DNA of 64,000 nt from Dysgonomonas sp. BGC7 (GTDB lineage Bacteria; Bacteroidota; Bacteroidia; Bacteroidales; Dysgonomonadaceae): contig NZ_CVRP01000019.1 of NCBI RefSeq assembly GCF_001261735.1, positions 141,423-205,422 on the forward strand, in the 5' to 3' direction. The position numbers were made by a program, and so were the translations under genes. Every line of letters begins with the position of its first letter. Position 1 is the first letter of the stretch. The notes under the pieces were generated by a model. The model did not search any database. It saw only the letters and a program-made list of their open reading frames with translations, and was not told the DNA's origin. Positions 61,013 through 64,000 of the stretch are shown piece after piece.

Positions 61013-62023
61013 TTATTTCTTACCCATCAGGCGACCAGCGACGTTACCTGCCGCAGCTCCGGCAACACCTCCTGCCATCGCAGCCCCTTTACTCGCCATT
61101 GTATTTACTCCACGGGTAGCACTACCGCCACCTGCCTGAATAACCCAACCCGCCACACTCGGAATAGAGAAATATCCGATAATGCCGATGATGAAAAATA
61201 TGATATATACCCCGTTACTGGCATCCGGCACATAGGAAGGATCTCTCAACATATCTATATCCATTTGTAGCATAAGTGCCTGAATCTTGGAGAGCAGTGC
61301 CGAGAATAAGTCGGCAATGGGTAGCCACAAGTAGATAGAAATGTAGCGGGAAATCCAATTAGTCAGCGTGGATTGAAAACCGTCATAAATCGAAAGGGCA
61401 AATGCCAACGGCCCTAAGATTGACAGCACTACCAAGAAAAAGGTGCGTAAGGTATCAATCGTAAGGGCTGCGGCATTGAACAACAACTCGAAGAAGTCCC
61501 GAATCAGTTGGCGAAACCACATTTTCATATCATACCACGTACGTTCTCCCCACATAGATATTATTTCGGGAGTGTCCCAGATACCGAGTTCTTTCATTTT
61601 TTGATCGTATGCCTCGTCATCGACCAGCCATGCTTTCCCTTCACGTAGCCGTGCATCGTACTCCAATTGTTCTTTCTCCGCTTGCAGGGCATGTACATCG
61701 GTCATTTGTGTCTCCAATATGGTATGTGTTCCTTTTACCACGGGCGACATTACTGCGTTGATCGTACCGAGCACAAAAGTTGGAAAGAACATGATGCAGA
61801 GTCCAATAACGAAAGGTCTAAGCAAGGGATATACATCTATCGGTTCTGCCCGTGACAGGGCTTGCCATACACGGGAAGCTACATAAAAGAGTGCACCGAG
61901 TCCGGCTATTCCTTTGGCAACACCGACCATATCGCCACAAAGGGGCATCATATCCTGATACAGATTGCGGAGAAGCTGATGCAGATTGTCGAAATCTATT
62001 GCAAGCAGTGTCATGATTACCAA
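61013..62023 (-). CDS. traJ: Conjugation protein TraJ
   Basis: 336 residues with several membrane helices and a polytopic VirB6-like pattern: VGVAKGIAGLGALFYVASRV, YPLLRPFVIGLCIMFFPTFV, TFFLVVLSILGPLAFALSIY, ISIYLWLPIADLFSALLSKI. A long hydrophilic loop (about 105-160) follows the first block. A Gly/Ala-rich tail closes the protein. It overlaps traI by 7 bases. Confidence 0.93.
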   Translation of the reverse strand: MVIMTLLAIDFDNLHQLLRNLYQDMMPLCGDMVGVAKGIAGLGALFYVASRVWQALSRAEPIDVYPLLRPFVIGLCIMFFPTFVLGTINAVMSPVVKGTHTILETQMTDVHALQAEKEQLEYDARLREGKAWLVDDEAYDQKMKELGIWDTPEIISMWGERTWYDMKMWFRQLIRDFFELLFNAAALTIDTLRTFFLVVLSILGPLAFALSIYDGFQSTLTNWISRYISIYLWLPIADLFSALLSKIQALMLQMDIDMLRDPSYVPDASNGVYIIFFIIGIIGYFSIPSVAGWVIQAGGGSATRGVNTMASKGAAMAGGVAGAAAGNVAGRLMGKK

Positions 62024-62637
62024 TATTTATCGGATGGATTACCATACAAACTTTGTACTCGCTCCAGATCGCCTTTCTCCTGACTGCGGATGAAAGAAAC
62101 GGAAATGCTTTTCTTGGAAAAGTAGCGGACAAGGTTGCGATGTTCAAGCATCTTGGCGTGTATATCATCTATGATGGACATACGCTCGGCATCAGTCATC
62201 GAGAGCCCGTTGGAGAGGGAAACGACATTCTTTATATCAGAAAGCAGGTTACCACTTTCATTCAATAACTTGGCATACCCATTTGATATAGCTTCCAACT
62301 CGTTAACGCTAAAATTCCTATCGGATAGCATCTTGTTGAAATTGGTAGAATAGATCTGCGATATTTCGCTGACCAATTCTACTGTTTCTTTCACTTTGCG
62401 GGCATCCTTGATCAGATTGTGTACCGACTGCAATTTGTCGTAATACTGTTTCCCCTGATCGTAGATTTTTTGCATCTCTTTGAAAGAATTAATTACATTA
62501 CTGGCTGTTGTGGCTGTTTTGGAAACAGTCATAATATTTTGTGCCAGATTCGAGGGATCGATCACCGTCCACTGTGCTTTTGCCTGATAGGTGCACAGTC
62601 CCATGAATGCCACAAGGCAGAAAAGTATTTTCTTCAT
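62017..62637 (-). CDS. traI: Conjugation protein TraI (DUF4141)
   Basis: 206 residues. Signal peptide MKKILFCLVAFMGLCTYQAK, then helical DUF4141 sequence: WTVIDPSNLAQNIMTVSKTA, MQKIYDQGKQYYDKLQSVHN, SLSNGLSMTDAERMSIIDDI. VirB5-like placement immediately before TraJ. The 65-base gap to the DUF3876 gene is short, so transcription is probably continuous. Confidence 0.92.
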   Translation of the reverse strand: MKKILFCLVAFMGLCTYQAKAQWTVIDPSNLAQNIMTVSKTATTASNVINSFKEMQKIYDQGKQYYDKLQSVHNLIKDARKVKETVELVSEISQIYSTNFNKMLSDRNFSVNELEAISNGYAKLLNESGNLLSDIKNVVSLSNGLSMTDAERMSIIDDIHAKMLEHRNLVRYFSKKSISVSFIRSQEKGDLERVQSLYGNPSDKYW

Positions 62638-62701
62638 ATTCGTTATTTTTAATTGTTATTACTCGCTTACCGTCCGAAGGTCGGAGGTAGCCCCAAATGA
62701 G

Positions 62702-63016
62702 CTAACCCTCCTCCCGGACATACTCTCCGAAAGCGGAAAGGTGCAAGACCTCCTGCTCCCGATTGTAAGTAATCTCGATACGCTCGTACAGCTCAATATA
62801 ATGCAGACCAAATACATTGTAGACCGTACAATCGCAGACCACCAGCGGGTTGTTGTAAGTAAGACAGAGGCGGATGCCTCCCTTTTTTCGGGAGATGTTG
62901 CGGTATATTCTTATCGGAGGTGCACCTTCTCTACTTACCCAACGCCCCGTAATCTCCCGCATGGAAAAGTCTGTAGAAGTGGAACAAGGATCGGTTATAT
63001 TACTTGAACTGAACAT
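62702..63016 (-). CDS. DUF3876 protein of the conjugation operon
   Basis: 104 residues, no signal peptide. MREITGRWVSREGAPPIRIY, then LCLTYNNPLVVCDCTVYNVF and GLHYIELYERIEITY match DUF3876 proteins that sit between TraG and TraI in Bacteroides elements. The role is not known. The gap to traG is 13 bases. Confidence 0.85.
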   Translation of the reverse strand: MFSSSNITDPCSTSTDFSMREITGRWVSREGAPPIRIYRNISRKKGGIRLCLTYNNPLVVCDCTVYNVFGLHYIELYERIEITYNREQEVLHLSAFGEYVREEG

Positions 63017-63029
63017 AGCTTTTCGTTTT

Positions 63030-64000
63030 TTACTTGCGTTTACTTTCAGCTATTTGTTTTATAGCCAACTCAATATTACCATCCAACTCTTCGGTTTTCT
63101 TTGCAACCTCCAGCTTCTCCGTTTCTTCTGTTGTGAATGTAAAATACTCTTCCAAACTCACTTCTGTGGCATATACAGCCGACTGAACACCGCCCAACCC
63201 GAACCATACTTCTTTATATTTTCGGTTCGGATTGTTGGACATATTGATGGATAGTACCTGACTTTTTTCTTTTTCGGTCAGCCCTAACAGAGCTTGGATA
63301 CTATCAAATTTGTTCATGTATTTACGCTGGTCTAAGAGAATCTTACAGTCGGAGTTGTTGATGATGGACTCCTTTACAATGGGTGATGCGATAATATCGT
63401 CCACCTCTTGCGTGACGACGATTGCCTCGCCAAAGAACTTTCGAACGGTCTTAAATAAATACTTAATGTACTCTGCCATACCCTCTTTAGCAATCGCTTT
63501 CCACGCTTCCTCAATTAATATCATCTTTCTAATCCCCTGTAAACGACGCATTTTATTGATGAAAACTTCCATAACGATGATCGTTACAATCGGGAACAAA
63601 ATTTTGTGATCCTTAATTGCATCTATTTCAAAGACAATGAACCGTTTAGACAATAAATCAAGCTGTTTTTCGGAGTTCAGCAGGAAGTCATATTCGCCCC
63701 CTTTGTAATAAGGTTCGAGCACATTAAGGAAATTGGCAAGGTCGAAATCTTTCTCCCGTACCCGCTTGGCATCAAGGATAGCCGCATAGTCCAGTTTGAC
63801 AAACTCGTAGAACGAATTGAATGATGGGACAACCGACTCATCAATCGTTATACGTTCTATGTACAGACTTACGGCATTGGACAAGGCTACCTCTTCCGAA
63901 CGTGTGGGCGGTTCGTTATCCCGCTTCCACAAAGTCATTATCAGGGTTTTGATACTTTCTCTTTTCTCGATATCAAAGACCCCATGTAGGCTCGGCACTC
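63030..64000 (-). CDS. traG: Conjugation ATPase TraG (VirB4-like), C-terminal part
   Basis: The frame is open to the right edge, so the 5' part with the Walker A motif lies outside the window. The visible 322 residues include Walker B MRRLQGIRKMILIEEAWKAI, followed by YIKYLFKTVRKFFGEAIVVT and QEVDDIIASPIVKESIINNS, the usual C-terminal half of the VirB4-like motor of CTnDOT-type transfer systems. It powers assembly and substrate transfer at the inner membrane. Confidence 0.92.
   Translation of the reverse strand, partial: VPSLHGVFDIEKRESIKTLIMTLWKRDNEPPTRSEEVALSNAVSLYIERITIDESVVPSFNSFYEFVKLDYAAILDAKRVREKDFDLANFLNVLEPYYKGGEYDFLLNSEKQLDLLSKRFIVFEIDAIKDHKILFPIVTIIVMEVFINKMRRLQGIRKMILIEEAWKAIAKEGMAEYIKYLFKTVRKFFGEAIVVTQEVDDIIASPIVKESIINNSDCKILLDQRKYMNKFDSIQALLGLTEKEKSQVLSINMSNNPNRKYKEVWFGLGGVQSAVYATEVSLEEYFTFTTEETEKLEVAKKTEELDGNIELAIKQIAESKRK

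Noticed and set aside
1..64000. CRISPR arrays, rRNA and tRNA genes
   Set aside because: No regularly spaced direct repeats with unique spacers, no rRNA-like conserved blocks and no complete tRNA cloverleaf were noticed when reading both strands; a software scan was not possible.

Overview
The window is a stretch of Bacteroidota chromosome, most likely from a Bacteroidales species. The evidence is SusC-like TonB receptors, runs of lipoproteins, promoters of the TAnnTTTG type, tyrosine recombinases of the Bacteroides ICE type, and a transfer operon in the order of CTnDOT-family conjugative elements (TraG-DUF3876-TraI-J-K-L-M-N-O-DUF3872). All assignments come from reading translated sequence; no database search was run.

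Layout. (1) 1-6784, plus strand: the end of a TonB-dependent receptor, then five consecutive lipoproteins (several with lipocalin/calycin-like domains, one with leucine-rich-like repeats) and a cupin. (2) 6785-10985: a decayed integration module with two broken helix-turn-helix (excisionase-like) genes, one intact tyrosine recombinase and a second that has lost its C-terminal catalytic half. (3) 11113-25833: a clearly bounded integrative mobilizable element of about 14.7 kb, with 19-bp direct repeats at both ends, paired integrase-arm-like repeats just inside each end, its own integrase, a MobV relaxase, a hairpin-rich oriT candidate, primase and VirE-like helicase genes around an iteron-like array, and cargo: a DUF1016/YhcG nuclease, a DUF2971 protein, a four-gene set of exported proteins, and a coiled-coil TIR protein paired with a nucleoside-deoxyribosyltransferase-like protein. 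(4) 25834-34912: a very AT-rich defence segment with two HEPN-like genes and a four-gene Wadjet (JetABCD) operon, ending at the relic of another recombinase. (5) about 34980 to the right edge: an integrative conjugative element with tandem recombinases, an HxlR-regulated UvrA2-like ABC ATPase, two helix-turn-helix proteins, a PcfK/PcfJ-type accessory cluster, an arsenic operon (arsR, GNAT, arsC, acr3, arsM) that continues into DUF6660, a TonB receptor and a cation transporter, an unrecognised four-gene operon, and the tra operon, which runs off the window inside traG.

How the genes work together. Recombinases and HTH proteins integrate and excise the elements, Tra proteins build the mating channel, and the MobV element probably transfers using a resident ICE's channel. 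Wadjet, TIR/NDT-like and DUF1016 genes make this an accessory defence island. The least described parts are the operon at 52987-55193 (with a faint ADP-ribosyltransferase-like pattern), the TIR/NDT-like pair at 23798-25675, and the exported four-gene module at 14608-18105.
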